Source of the DNA: Guyanagaster necrorhizus
Lineage: Eukaryota > Basidiomycota > Agaricomycetes > Agaricales > Physalacriaceae
Assembly (NCBI RefSeq): GCF_019112545.1
Contig: NW_025064915.1
Span: 175,703-239,702 of the forward strand
Length of the DNA: 64,000 nucleotides
Direction: 5' to 3'
Under the pieces are notes generated by a model, which was not told the DNA's origin, did not search any database, and saw only the letters and a list, made by a program, of their open reading frames with translations. Made by a program: the position numbers and the translations under genes. Positions 11,451-22,081 of this stretch are shown one piece after another. Positions within the stretch are counted from its first letter, which is position 1; every line of letters starts with the position of its first letter.

Positions 11451-12904
11451 TGGAACAGATCTCCATTCCACCACACCATTCGAGCCCATGGAGCTACCCG
11501 AATCTCTGAGGCGACTGTTCAGTGTATCCGACATGTCGCTATCCGTGCTCGCTTCCACTTAGAACCCTCGGCCTGCATGCACACGTTCGGCTTGATGAAG
11601 ACCAGGAAGGGTCGGATGTGGTATCGTCAGTCTTTCTGCCTTCCCCATGTTGGTGTCCAGCATTATCACTAGCGATACTGTTTTCCATGGCGGTTACAGA
11701 TTTCTTCGACGGCTGTATGGCCAAGGCGACGAGGGCCTGAACGGAGAAAGAAATGTACACATGTCGGTGCAAGGCGTTGCAGCAGAAATCGCTGTACTCA
11801 GTCCCAATATCGCTCTCTTCATCCTGTGACCATCCAAGCGCGTTTTGAAATGCTCGTGGTGGCGTATTCAGCCTCTAATCGCTGGAGTACGTTTGAGGTT
11901 TGGAGGAAAGGCGATCGATGTCGATGAGACCTCGGTTTTCTCACACACGGCGTCAAAGAGGATGGTATGCGAGTTGTGGGTCCGTCGCCGCTATGAGTAT
12001 CACACATTCAGAGAGGCGAGAGGCGAGAGGCGAGAGGCGAACACACGCCTACATTGGCGCATGTGTCCTTCAGCTTCATCTCCGGTCCTTCGCAACCAAC
12101 TTTGTCACCCTGGGGCCAGGGCAAGACCAACAAGAGGAAAAGCTCTTGCCCTCTTCATGACCTCTGCGTTCCCTCAACACGCTTCGATCTCCCAATTGAT
12201 ATTTGATACACAACGCCCACTGATCAACATTCGAATTCTCGCCTCAAATTTTTCTCTTTCATGCTCAAAGGTCTAAAGCTCGGCAAGAGGCTATGTTGAC
12301 TGTACGCACGACCGGCCTCGGCGTGCCAGCATGGATGTGGGCGATAGATTTCCATATCTGCGACGTTCGGATCGTTCTTTTATGGTCAGCTTGCTTTGAA
12401 TCCGGTATTTTACAATCTCCACATACGAAGAAGGAAAGGTTTTCGTTTCTCAGGGATACAGGAACAATATGTTAGGTGAACACGGCAGATACAGGAAGGT
12501 GTAAATATTTAGCTGGATATCATTTAACCGTATTGCAATATCCAAGTGCCCCCTTGCGTTTTGTGGTTTTCATGGGACCAGGTTCTGCTGCTCCCTATGC
12601 CATGTCGATCCTATGTTTGCTCGGTGCTTTCCTTTTGTCCTTGTGTTTGCAGTTCTGTGGTTACGGGTTTGTGGTTTCGATGAAAATGCATGGTTCCTGG
12701 ATCTTCAACTACGATTATGCTTGGACAGGCGAGATACCTTCGTGTTGCTCCGTACTGCGACTCTTTGCCTGGTTAGTTGTACTTACTCAGGGCCTATGTT
12801 TCGTTGTGTCTGTTGTGTTCCATTGTTCAAATGTTCTTGTTCCGTCACTCCATACTTTTTTGTTCCTTATGCTCGTTACTCCCTCGTTTCACGGTTACGC
12901 TACC
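11451..12904. other. Gene-poor region with a minisatellite
   Basis: Short frames only. A plus-strand frame of 158 codons at 12476-12952 is rich in hydrophobic residues but reflects T-rich composition and overlaps the antisense pseudogene. A minus-strand peptide LFDAVCEKTEVSSTSI (near 11900-11960) looks coding-like but is isolated. Confidence 0.4.
12011..12040 (+). repeat. 7-bp minisatellite (GAGAGGC) about 4 copies
   Basis: Four perfect head-to-tail copies of GAGAGGC followed by GA. No coding region appears to contain it. Confidence 0.9.
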
Positions 12905-13405
12905 TATTGTTTCCCGCACAGCCTCATAAATTTTTGCTTCGGCTTCTTCTAGTGTCATACCCCCCAAGAAACAGATCCACATCTGAGGTCGGATACGCAT
13001 TGGAATGGTAGAACTTCCTCGTAGCACCCCTGGATACGGTAGCATACTCTGGTAAGGGTGTCAAGCAAGCAAGAACAAAACCATCAGCTGCGACGACATT
13101 GTTCCAGTCTAATAGCTGAGAGAGAGACTTTCGGTAAAGATGGGCCAGTTTTTCCTGAACGCGTCCATGTCAAGGACCATACAAGAATCACCGTTCTGTC
13201 GACGGTTCTCTTCGCTGAGTGCCATGATGTACTTTGCTATCAGATCATCCGTGTCCTTGACTTCTCGCGCGCACGTCACTTAATTGGTATTCTCCGGCGC
13301 ATCGAATACATTCACAAGTCCTACATAAGGGTTGCTGAGCCGTTCATCAGTTTTGTCGGTCGCAAAAAGACGGCGAAGCTCTGCCTCATCGAGTGATGGC
13401 TTCAA
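12905..13405 (-). pseudogene. Relic of a nucleotidyltransferase-like agaricomycete protein (SDVDLF motif)
   Basis: Reading the minus strand from 13405, successive frames give LDEAELRRLFATDKTDE, PYVGLVNVFDAPENTN followed by TAA, then KYIMALSEENRRQNG, FRKNWPIFTESLS, LDWNNVVAADGFVLACLT, FYHSNAYPTSDVDLFL and MTLEEAEAKIYEAVRE. The order and wording match a family common in Agaricomycetes that carries a nucleotidyltransferase-like SDVDLF motif, often with ankyrin repeats. At least one in-frame stop and two frame changes (a CT surplus in CTCTCTCT and an extra base after GGGGGG) separate the pieces. Everything 3' of IYEAVRE is lost or unrecognisable. Confidence 0.75.
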
Positions 13406-13856
13406 GACTTAGTCAAGAGGGATTCCGGAGAAAAGAAACTTTAGAAAAGACTGTGCTTCAATAGTCTGATGCATAGTGGATGGAGGTTTGATAGATAAGT
13501 TAAGTACCCTTTTTTATACTTGAACAACGGATGAAACTGACCGAACTGACCGCGACTGCGCCTGGCTTGGTTATTCGATGGAATTAAAAATGAATTTAGG
13601 AGCGTCGGTATAGACTTTTTCCCTACCAACCATCAGATATCCTCAAAGAAGGAAAAAGAGCGGGTGTAGGACGGGAATACCATAGAAAGAGCGCAACGCC
13701 GCCCACCTTTCTGTAGATGAGCCAACATGCGCGCAGATGACTCATACGGATACCTCGGATGGTCCAGAGCCAAGAACAATAAGCATTACACTCCACAAGA
13801 TAGCCTACACATAAAGGGTATCATTTATACATATAACTGGAACCGAAAGCAAAAGA
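13406..13856. other. Intergenic, nothing recognised
   Basis: A short minus-strand frame at 13441-13629 has no recognisable motif. The right part is the 3' flank of the SH3/RA gene. Confidence 0.5.
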
Positions 13857-16800
13857 TCAAGGATGCTGAGATATGAGATCGTCAAGAATCTAGACACGGA
13901 AACACATCAATAAGAATAGCCACCATGTAAGCCAGAAACGAACCTTATCCATTTCCGCAAGTTTCTCGAAAGAACTCGCATATATTTCCCGAATTTTCGG
14001 GTGTAAACCAGTTGCATCAAGAGGCCGCCCAAAAAGCATCTCGTCGACGGGATCTAGCTTCGGTAGAGGAGCAGCAGCCGACTTGGAGGCTCTATACTCT
14101 ATTACCGCCAGCATCTTAGACACCCCAAAATCATCCTTCGGAAGGAACGGTCGACGAGTTGGATGTGTTTTTTGCGCTGTACCGCCGGAATCAGTGCTAT
14201 CAGTGGATGACTTGGAGTATATCGCAGGCGGAGTAGGTGCTGTAACGTAACCCGAGAGATCTGACATTACAGAACCGATGGATGGCTGTCGACGACTAGC
14301 AGCAGAAGTGGGCTTCACCGTAGGTGTCGTTGTTCCTGCCCTACTCCGTACTTCAGGAGATGCACGACCGTATGGGTTGACAGGAGGAATCGGTGTTCTT
14401 GACACTAGACCCGCCGAAGCAGGCGTTGTTGAGCGCGAATGCGTTGCGATACCTTCAATAGTATTATCGTCTAATGAATATTGCGAGGAAGGCGATGTCG
14501 ATCGCAACGAAGGCGTCCTGCTATTGCCGCTGCTAAGCTGACGTCGGTGTCCAGATTTCCCGGACTTGATTTTGTTCAAGACACGATCCAGTTTATTGCC
14601 TCTGTTGTCCAAAACACCTTCTAACAAATCGTTCTGGTGTGCTCGGTCGCTTCCTTTGAGTTCTTCCTCGACGAGGTCGCTGATATCGTACGTTTCACCA
14701 TCTGGCTCCACGTATGAGTAGCGCATCCTATCATTGGCGTCATATCGGGAACTACGGAGCATAGCATTTCCCGGTAAAAGAAGATCCAATCCCCTAACGG
14801 AATTAGTCTGCGCAGAAACAATTGCCATTTGATTGGCACGTTTGGCTTGCCGTTGAGCTTCGATGATCTCCTGACGAGAAGGTTGTAGCGGCATGGCTGT
14901 CTCTGAAGATGCACCAGCGGCAGGGACTTCAGAACCCGTACTAGAAACAGACTCGCGGTGAAGATTGCGCAGCGCAATCTCATCAAGAGGCGCCGACATC
15001 CGATGACGAGAGGAGGAAGCACGATACGAAATGGCACGTCGGAGGATGAACACAGGATCGTCCTCTCCGACATCATCCGTGCTACCCAACAACTGAGCCG
15101 AATCAATAGAACGACGTTTGTTGTCCGGGTAACGCCGATCCACTGCACGATAATTGGGCGGCCGGGGATATGCGTCAATAATTCTGCTCGACGGCGACAG
15201 TTCTCGCTCTGGAAGATTATTAGTTAGACATTGGCTGATAAGAGCAGAGAAAAAGTTTACCGTGATTACCAGCATCAACAGCGAGACCATAGCGAACGCG
15301 AGAAATACTCCTTCTCTTAGTCGACTTGTCCTCAACCTCGTCGCCTCCATCGACCACACCTTCTAGGATACCAAACCTCTCCAAGCCAAGTTCAATGACC
15401 TCTGCAACAGTAACATTCTTCGGGAACACAAAGACCTTGCGACGGAGATGTTGGGTAATACCAGGGGACGCCACAGAACCGGACTGAGGGCGATGGTTCA
15501 ACGTCTCCTTGAACACGATTGCCTCAGTTTGAGGATCAAATACCATATCGTCCGGTAAGTCATCTGGGTAGATTACGAGCTGCAACGCAAATCGGTACGA
15601 CGGTGAACTAAACCTCTCCGTCGGGACAGTGGTCGCAGCGGTGGACACGGTCAAATACTGCTGCTTAGGCGAAGAAACTATCTCCGAATCACCAGAGAGG
15701 TCGGTAGCCAGCAAGGTTTCCTCGTTCTCAAGACTATCGTCTTCGTCACCAGCCCTGTTGAGATAAAATTTGACAGCAGAATCATCCGTAAAGTCATTCA
15801 TTGCAAGCTTCTTGATTGCAGGGTGCATCGAAAGATTGCTTGTTATCGAGCTGATACTCCCCACACTGCTCCTCTTGACCTTCGGCATCTCCATCGCAGC
15901 TTCCACGAGCGTCTCAAAGACGCCCAAAGGCTTCTCCTGATCCTGCAATCTTGCCGACGAGCCCTCGATTTGCTTTACCACCAGATAGTAATCTTGCGCG
16001 TTCTCGGCAGAAGGTAAGCGGAATCGCTGCATCGCCTGTTTGACCAGGTCAGCCGAGGTGGTGGATGAATTGAGCAGAACGGTTTTAAAGGTGGCGTCGG
16101 TTTGGAGATTTTTCCCGGTGAAGACGCGGATGACACTGAGGTCGGGAACGCCTTGGCCATCCATAGAAGAGGCCGTAAGGATCAAAGAGCCGGGTCGTTG
16201 GCGCGTCGTTGGTGGAGTTAAACCAGTCGCAGACCCTGCGGACCCTGAAGGACTGTGATACGAGCTTGGTGGCAAGACGGCAGAGGCAGATTGGAGGCCA
16301 TAAGAAGGCTGAGCTTCCGGAGGAGATGCCGGGGAGCGATTGAGATATTGTAGATACAACGCTTGTTGCTGTTGATCGCGTTGACGTAGCTGCGATACCT
16401 GAGGAGGTGAGCTCATCGCCGCGGATTGCTGTTCCGGCTGTTGACGCTTAGCTTCGGCAGCATCCCTAGCTACTTGTGCCTGCTGCTGCTGCACCTGCTG
16501 TTGCTGTAGTGCCTGCTGCTGCTGTTGCTGCTGCATGGGGCTGCTGGGGGCAGGAGTAGCAACCAAATCTGAAGGTCGATGACCAGATCTGCTCGAATCT
16601 TCAGACGTCCGTCCGTCACCTTCAACTGAACCAGACAAATTATTCTTCTCCTTACTCCCACCATTTTTGTCCTTCTTCCTCCCAAAAATACTGAACATAC
16701 CGCCTTTCTTTTTCTTGTCCTTCCCGTCATCGTCTGATTCGGTCCGTTCTTTACGCAATTTGCCACTGCCAGATGTAGGGCCTGGTGAAGGTTTCCCTTG

Positions 16801-18101
16801 GGAGACACCTGCAGAGCTCACGGGGGGCGCCATCTTTTCTTTACCCCTCTGTCTTTTCCTCGCAGCCTCGTCTTCTTCATCTCGAAGTCTCTTCCTTTCC
16901 TCCTCCTGTTGCCGCTGCTGAATAGAGACACTAGATGACACGGTTCCTCCAGTATGCTTCAAAGCTTCATCGGAATCGCGAGCAATGGAAGGCGTGGCCG
17001 TGAGTTTACGAGTTTCAATGACTTCGGCGGGATCAATGTTTCTCAAACCAGTGGGACTATTTTGGAGGAGACGTTCCTGAGATGATGGTGATCTGAGAGT
17101 CCGCGTGAGCTGCTCTTGCTGTATTTGAAGCGGCTGCACTTGGGAGGGCTGTTGCTGCGAATTTCCGGGTCGCTGGGATGTGGAGATTGCACCGCTGGGA
17201 CCTGTAGCCTGAGCGTCCGCATCCCGAGCCGCCTGTTGTCGGGATCTCATCTCCTCTGCGGCAGAATCCTCCCATTGCATTCCATCGTCAGGTTCCATTG
17301 GTATGCGGATGCCTCTCGCCGCGTGTTCTTCCATCATCCTCATATGCTCCTCCTCGGCCAGATCAGGATCTTCACCTTCATAGGGTATGTCGTCCCACTC
17401 GATATCGTCCTCCTCTTCCTCTTCTTCGTGCCAGAGAGCAGGCAGGTAGCGATGAACATAGTAGCCAGCGCGGAAAGAGACACCACGGGTATGAGAGCGA
17501 GAAGGAGTGGTGTTTAATATAGGTGAATGTGACTGGTTGGAACCCTGCTGGTATTCGACATTAATACGATCCTGAGGAGCCATACCAAGTTCTTCGTCTG
17601 GGGTTGCTTGTGCTAGCTAGAGAGCACTTGTCAGACGACTGGTAAGATGGAATCCAGCAGACTTACGTCGACGTTACGGTGTTTGTTGAGTCTTGCTAGC
17701 CTCTCAAAGGGTGTCTCAATGTTCTCTGCCGGTATATATCCCACTTCCTGGGTCTTCAAGACGCGGACCAGCCACCAGTAGCTGTTGCTGTCATCCATCA
17801 AGAACAAGCTGTCGCCTTTGACGACGTTGGCCTGACCGTCCACCGTCGCTGCGAAGCTATGGAATGCGTATACGAGGTCGAAATCGATGGCTTCATTGGG
17901 TATGGAGAGATCGGACGACACGTCGTCCTCGAAATGTTCCTCACCATCAGAGTCGTCTTCGAGAACGGAATGCTGTTCTTCTTCGTCCATGTAATTGGCC
18001 GCCTCAGCGTGTGCCTCTATGTGATCGTTGTCGCCGGCATGGATCCGGTCACGCAAGTCGTACGTTTCAGAACCTGATGGTCGTCGTATGCCGACTTGCA
18101 T
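13857..18101 (-). CDS. SH3 + Ras-association (RA) domain protein, Bud14/Tea4-like polarity factor
   Basis: Likely cytoplasmic scaffold for polarised growth, acting by binding proline-rich partners and Ras-type GTPases; the role is inferred from domains. Exons 18101-17667, 17616-15261, 15208-13944 and 13889-13857 join in phase to give 1362 aa. An acidic N-terminus is followed by an SH3 domain at about residues 71-133 (ends WWLVRVLKTQEVGYIPAENIE). A very acidic EEEEEEDDIEWDD stretch, a charged coiled-coil-like segment (QQEEERKRLRDEEDEAARK) and a poly-Q tract (about 16474-16545) come next. The RA domain lies at about 630-740 (begins VIRVFTGKNLQTDATFKTV). The last exon codes only ILDDLISQHP and a stop. 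The C-terminal third is Ser/Thr/Pro-rich and probably disordered. Confidence 0.85.
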
Positions 18102-18573
18102 GGCAGAAAATGGGCACTAAATGGAGAGAAATGAACGTTATTAGAGTGCCAGACTCTAATAGAATATGTGAAATATTGTCGAGCCGGAGGGCAGCTGAAG
18201 GAAAATGATCAGGCAGGCCGCGTTTTGTTCAATCCTTCGTACCCACAGACGAAATTCGTAAATTCGCAAAACGTTGCACAAAGATAGATGTGCTAGCAGA
18301 ATATGCCCGGGGCCCTTGGGACATCCAACAGGAAATACGAAAAAGAATGTTGTGGAGGAGCGGTAACAAGTGATGAGCTCTTTGTTTGGTTCTTGTGCCA
18401 TCATCTTTGACGCCAAATAAAAACTCCTGCGCAGAAATAAGTATCCTTGCAGCATAATGTAAGAGGTTCGACACTGCAGTGAAAAGGAGGGATCACTGCA
18501 ACACTGACGGACGATCAAACCCTGATCTTCGTTTCTCTCTCTTTTGCTTACTTCCCGTACCTGGCGGTTCAAC
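18102..18573. other. Intergenic between SH3/RA gene and pectate lyase relic
   Basis: Presumed promoter of the SH3/RA gene on the left. A 161-codon minus-strand frame crosses it but runs antisense through the pectate lyase relic and has no family resemblance. Confidence 0.4.
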
Positions 18574-19110
18574 ATGAAGTGGATCTCTCCCTTCTCCGTG
18601 GTTGCCGCCATCCAGCTCGTTTCTGTCCTGGTACGCGTCACGTCCCCTGCAGTGGACTGTCGACATACTCGCGCGCCAATTTAGGCCTCCCCAGCCAATC
18701 AGATCGTCAAGCGGACTAGCACCAGCGAGGGCGTGTTCTCCACTTCTAACGGCATCCTTACTCGTGCTTAGTACTACCGGGGGAACTGGCGGCACTACCA
18801 CCACGGTCACCACTCTCTCCGCCTCACCTCTGTGGTTTCCGACGACTCAGCCAAGATCGTCGTCATCAGCGGTATATCATAACTTCCCTAGAAATGCTGT
18901 TCCTGACGCCTTCCTTTAGGTGCCATTATAGGTACATAACACCGTTGTAAAGATTGGCTCCAACACTTCCATGCTCGGTGCTTCTGGTTCTCGTACGTTT
19001 TCTTTCATTTTTCATGAGTGACTGCGCGCTCATTGACGCGTCATATAGTCCCCCAGCGGCGTCGGTCGTCGCGTCCTCGAAGAATCAAGCGAACCTCCCC
19101 GCCTCTGGTG
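18574..19110 (+). pseudogene. Pectate lyase (PL1) pseudogene, 5' half
   Basis: Starts MKWISPFSVVAAIQLVSVL, a signal peptide like that of the intact enzyme at 30739 (MKWLYSVLALFSVQ). After a GT-AG intron come NQIVKRTSTSEGVFS, then TTGGTGGTTTTVTTL, DDSAKIVVISG and GSNTSMLGASGS, each with a counterpart in the intact gene, and finally SGVGRRV. The intron after SNG has lost its donor, and the frame shifts before and after DDSAKIVVISG. Similarity fades near 19110, about where the 3' half at 22082 would take over. Confidence 0.8.
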
Positions 19111-19335
19111 ACGCTAAGGTGCAGACCAGAGCCCTAGCTTCTCGTAATCACGCAGCCATATACTGGCATCCATACAGAGTAGAATCAATGATAACGAACA
19201 GTTCCAAAAATGCCGACATAAGAGGGTAAAGGGAAGAAATCAGGAATTCCTGGTATAATCAAGCGAACTATTCATAATGTTGAATATTTTAAGCACTGGA
19301 AAACTACTCGCAGAACATATACGGAGGGCTAGCAC

Positions 19336-19829
19336 TTAGTCCGCTTCTTCAGGATATAACTCGTGCGCAATTTTGTCAGCCTCAGCCTCACCTAATGGCC
19401 CAGCTGGTTTTTCCACGGCGACAGCTTCAGGAGCTGGCGGTTCTTCATCCTTGACCACTGGCTTCTCCTCAGGCTTTTCATCCACGACCTTTTCTTCCAC
19501 CTGAACCTGCGTCTTCGCCTCCTCCTTAGTAGCTGCCCCACCAAACTGATCTCCTTCTCCTCCGAGAAATTTCAGGGAGAAAGAACATGAGAAAGCCGCT
19601 CACCTGGAGGTTTTGAGGCAGCCTTCCGGAAGTAATAATGGATATGTCGCACATCACCCATTCTTTCGGCAAGGAGAGCGTGCCCTCGGAAACGCAGCAG
19701 ACCACCGACGTATGTCGATTTCGAAACCGTGTCCTTGAACGGATCCTTCGTGATGCAACACAGCGTTCCTGGGGCAACCGCTCCGGCAATGGCCGGTTCG
19801 ATCCAGCATGTGTTTCGCGGGAGACTCAA
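19336..19829 (-). CDS. Unrecognised protein with acidic Ala/Glu/Pro/Lys-rich tail (5' end unresolved)
   Basis: Two exons, up to 19829-19604 and 19556-19336, join in phase across a 47-nt intron. The first carries a Gly/Cys-containing conserved-looking region (TYVGGLLRFRGHALLAERMG), the second a low-complexity tail ending LGEAEADKIAHELYPEEAD. No ATG opens the first frame; a stop lies just upstream, so an upstream exon or a truncation must be assumed. Only about 60 bp separate it from the aldolase start on the other strand, leaving very little room. Family unknown; it may be a truncated gene carried with the aldolase segment. Confidence 0.5.
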
Positions 19830-19892
19830 ATCCGATCACTCCTGAACACTGACCACCACCTCCAATCTTCCTTCTTCTCCCACAACAATACT

Positions 19893-21339
19893 ATGGGCAT
19901 CCTCGATATCGTACCGGTGAGTGTCGCAGACGGTTGATGTTGGACACCGACGATAACGATGACCATAGGCTGGTGTGTTGACAGGCGATAATGTCCGCAA
20001 AGTCTTCGAATACGCCAAGGAGAACAAGGTGCGCTGGATAGCGCTTAATTTAGTGCATATGTGCTGATTTTTCGTGTAGTTTGCCATTCCTGTGAGTTTT
20101 CTGCAGCTGCCAGTTGTTATCTGTACTCATCACCGGTATTTACCGTATAGGCTATCGTGAGCTGTCCATTCATATCCGATTTCCTGACACTCATGTTCAT
20201 GTCGCAAGAATGTAACCTCATCCTCGACAGCGAATGCTGTACTCGAGGCTGCCAGGTAAGCCCCGTCATGACCGTGACCCAACGGTGATTTATTCATCGC
20301 GACTGTAGGGACATCAAATCGCCCATCATCATCCAGGTCTCTCAAGGCGGCAGTGCCTACTTCGCTGGAAAGGGCCTGGCCAACGACAAGCAGCAAGCCT
20401 CTATTGCAGGCGCAACAGCTGCCGCAGTCCACGTTCGAACTGTAAGCAAGGCTTACGGCGTGTACGTTTGTTCCTTGAGCGCTTTGCTGTATTCTAACGT
20501 TCCGTCATAGACCCGTCATTCTCCACAGTGACCACTGCGCCCACAAACTCCTGCCCTGGTTCGACGGAATGCTTGAAGCCGACGAAGCCTACTTCAAGGA
20601 ACACCAGGAACCCCTTTTCTCCTCCCACATGCTCGACCTTTCCGAAGAACCAAAAGAGGAGAACATCGCGACATGCGTCAAGTACTTCAAACGCATGGCG
20701 CCCCTCGGCCTGTGGCTTGAGATGGAAATTGGTATCACTGGCGGTGAGGAGGATGGTGTTGACAACACAGGCGTTGACAATGCCAGCCTCTACACCCAGC
20801 CAGAGGACATCTGGGATGTTTACAACGCCCTCAGCAAGATCTCTCCTAACTTCAGTATCGCCGCCGCCTTTGGTAATGTCCACGGCGTCTACAAGCCTGG
20901 AAACGTCCGCCTCCAGCCTGGACTGCTCGGAAAGCACCAAGCATACGCGAGCCAGAAACTAGGTGGAAAAGCCGAGAAGCCGTTGTTCCTCGTCTTCCAC
21001 GGCGGTTCTGGATCCACCAAGGAGGAAATCAAAACTGCTGTGAGCAGCGGCGTTGTCAAGATGAACGTCGACACAGATACTCAGTTCGCTTATCTTGTCG
21101 GTATCCGGGACTTTGTCCAGAACAAGAGTGGATACCTCCAGACTCAGGTTGGTAATCCTGAGGGTGCTGACAAGCCCAACAAGAAGGTGCGTATCTCTCG
21201 GTTCAGTTATATTGTTCCTGCTGAGATTGATTTGAACACACAGTACTATGATCCTCGTGTCTGGGTGCGTGAGGGTGAGAAGACGCTTGTTGTTCGTGTC
21301 AAGGAAGCCTGTGAAGACCTCGGCAACGTTGGTGCGTAA
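19893..21339 (+). CDS. FBA1: Class II fructose-bisphosphate aldolase
   Basis: Zinc-dependent aldolase of glycolysis and gluconeogenesis, cleaving fructose-1,6-bisphosphate to dihydroxyacetone phosphate and glyceraldehyde-3-phosphate in the cytosol. Exons: 19893-19916, 19969-20028, 20080-20091, 20151-20156, 20209-20255, 20309-20461, 20511-21186, 21244-21339; total 357 aa, normal for the fungal family. Zinc/catalytic segments are intact: VILHSDHCAHKLLPWFDGM, EMEIGITGGEEDGVDN, FGNVHGVYKPGNV, LVFHGGSGSTKEEI and VVKMNVDTDTQ. Two consecutive exons are only 12 nt (FAIP) and 6 nt (AI). The last intron is 57 nt, in frame and stop-free. Start chosen at MGILDIVP, the usual N-terminus. Confidence 0.96.
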
Positions 21340-22081
21340 TCGGTCCATGCCAGTCCCACGGTGTTGGCTTATCGTTACACAGGTCGTCTCTGAGTCAACG
21401 CAAAAGGGAAAATAAAAGCAAATGTATTCGAGATGTAATGTTAATTCGTCTGTCAACTATCCTCTTTGATTTAAATAATGGAAGAATCATGTTCCAGAGA
21501 CCCTTGATCAAGAACCACCACCATGTGGGGTTCCACGTCTTGCCACTTCAAGCCTGGCTCAAGGGATCTCTCTCTTCAAGACGGCGAGCGAGATAAATAA
21601 ACGTTCCTGCACCTTCACTGGTTAGGAGAAACGTCCCGTAGTCTTGGGACGTCTCAGTCCCAACTCTTTCTTTAGAGAGCCTAGCACCCCAGCACCCAAA
21701 TTGATGACCAGCTTGCCAGCAACCATAATCCTGAGCCACGCAACTAACCAATGCATGTAGTAGCGAATAGAGACCCCAACTCTTTTCCAAGGCACTTCAG
21801 CCTCAGAATTCGTCCGGGCGTGTTAGTATCAGTCGCTACGCCAGTTCTTCGTCTCAGTGCAACAACTGTGTCTGTCGCGGCCAGGGCTATTGTCCCAGAC
21901 GTGGTGGCCACCGCCGTCACAGTAGCAGATCCGGCCGTAACAGTGGCCGTCGTAGGGATGGATTCTGTCGTAGTAGCAGTTCGCGTCGTAGCAGCATTTC
22001 TCGTCGCCCTAGCAATGGCCGCAAGAGCCCGCCTGAACAGCATTAGCAGCGACATCCTCCTCAGTAGGTGGAGGATTCGCC
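21340..22081. other. Segment between aldolase and pectate lyase 3' relic, with an Arg/Ser-rich frame
   Basis: No confident gene. The plus strand at about 21840-22035 encodes an Arg/Ser/Gly-rich peptide (RSGRNSGRRRDGFCRSS, SSSRRSSISRRPSNGRKS), in another frame of which hydrophobic shadows appear. It may be a fragment of an SR-like or nucleic-acid-binding protein, or chance. An imperfect hairpin GGGAC...GTCCC lies near 21645-21662. Confidence 0.35.

Noticed and set aside
12476..12952. 158-codon plus-strand hydrophobic frame resembling a membrane protein
   Set aside because: Hydrophobicity follows from T-rich composition; it overlaps the antisense nucleotidyltransferase-like relic and has no known motif.
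13058..13396. 112-codon plus-strand frame
   Set aside because: It is the antisense shadow of the decayed gene read on the minus strand.
14621..15178. 185-codon minus-strand frame inside the SH3/RA gene
   Set aside because: Alternative-frame shadow of exon 3, with skewed composition.
18156..18641. 161-codon minus-strand frame upstream of the SH3/RA gene
   Set aside because: Runs antisense into the pectate lyase relic and shows no family features.
20494..20940. 148-codon minus-strand frame within aldolase
   Set aside because: Antisense shadow of the codon-biased aldolase exon.
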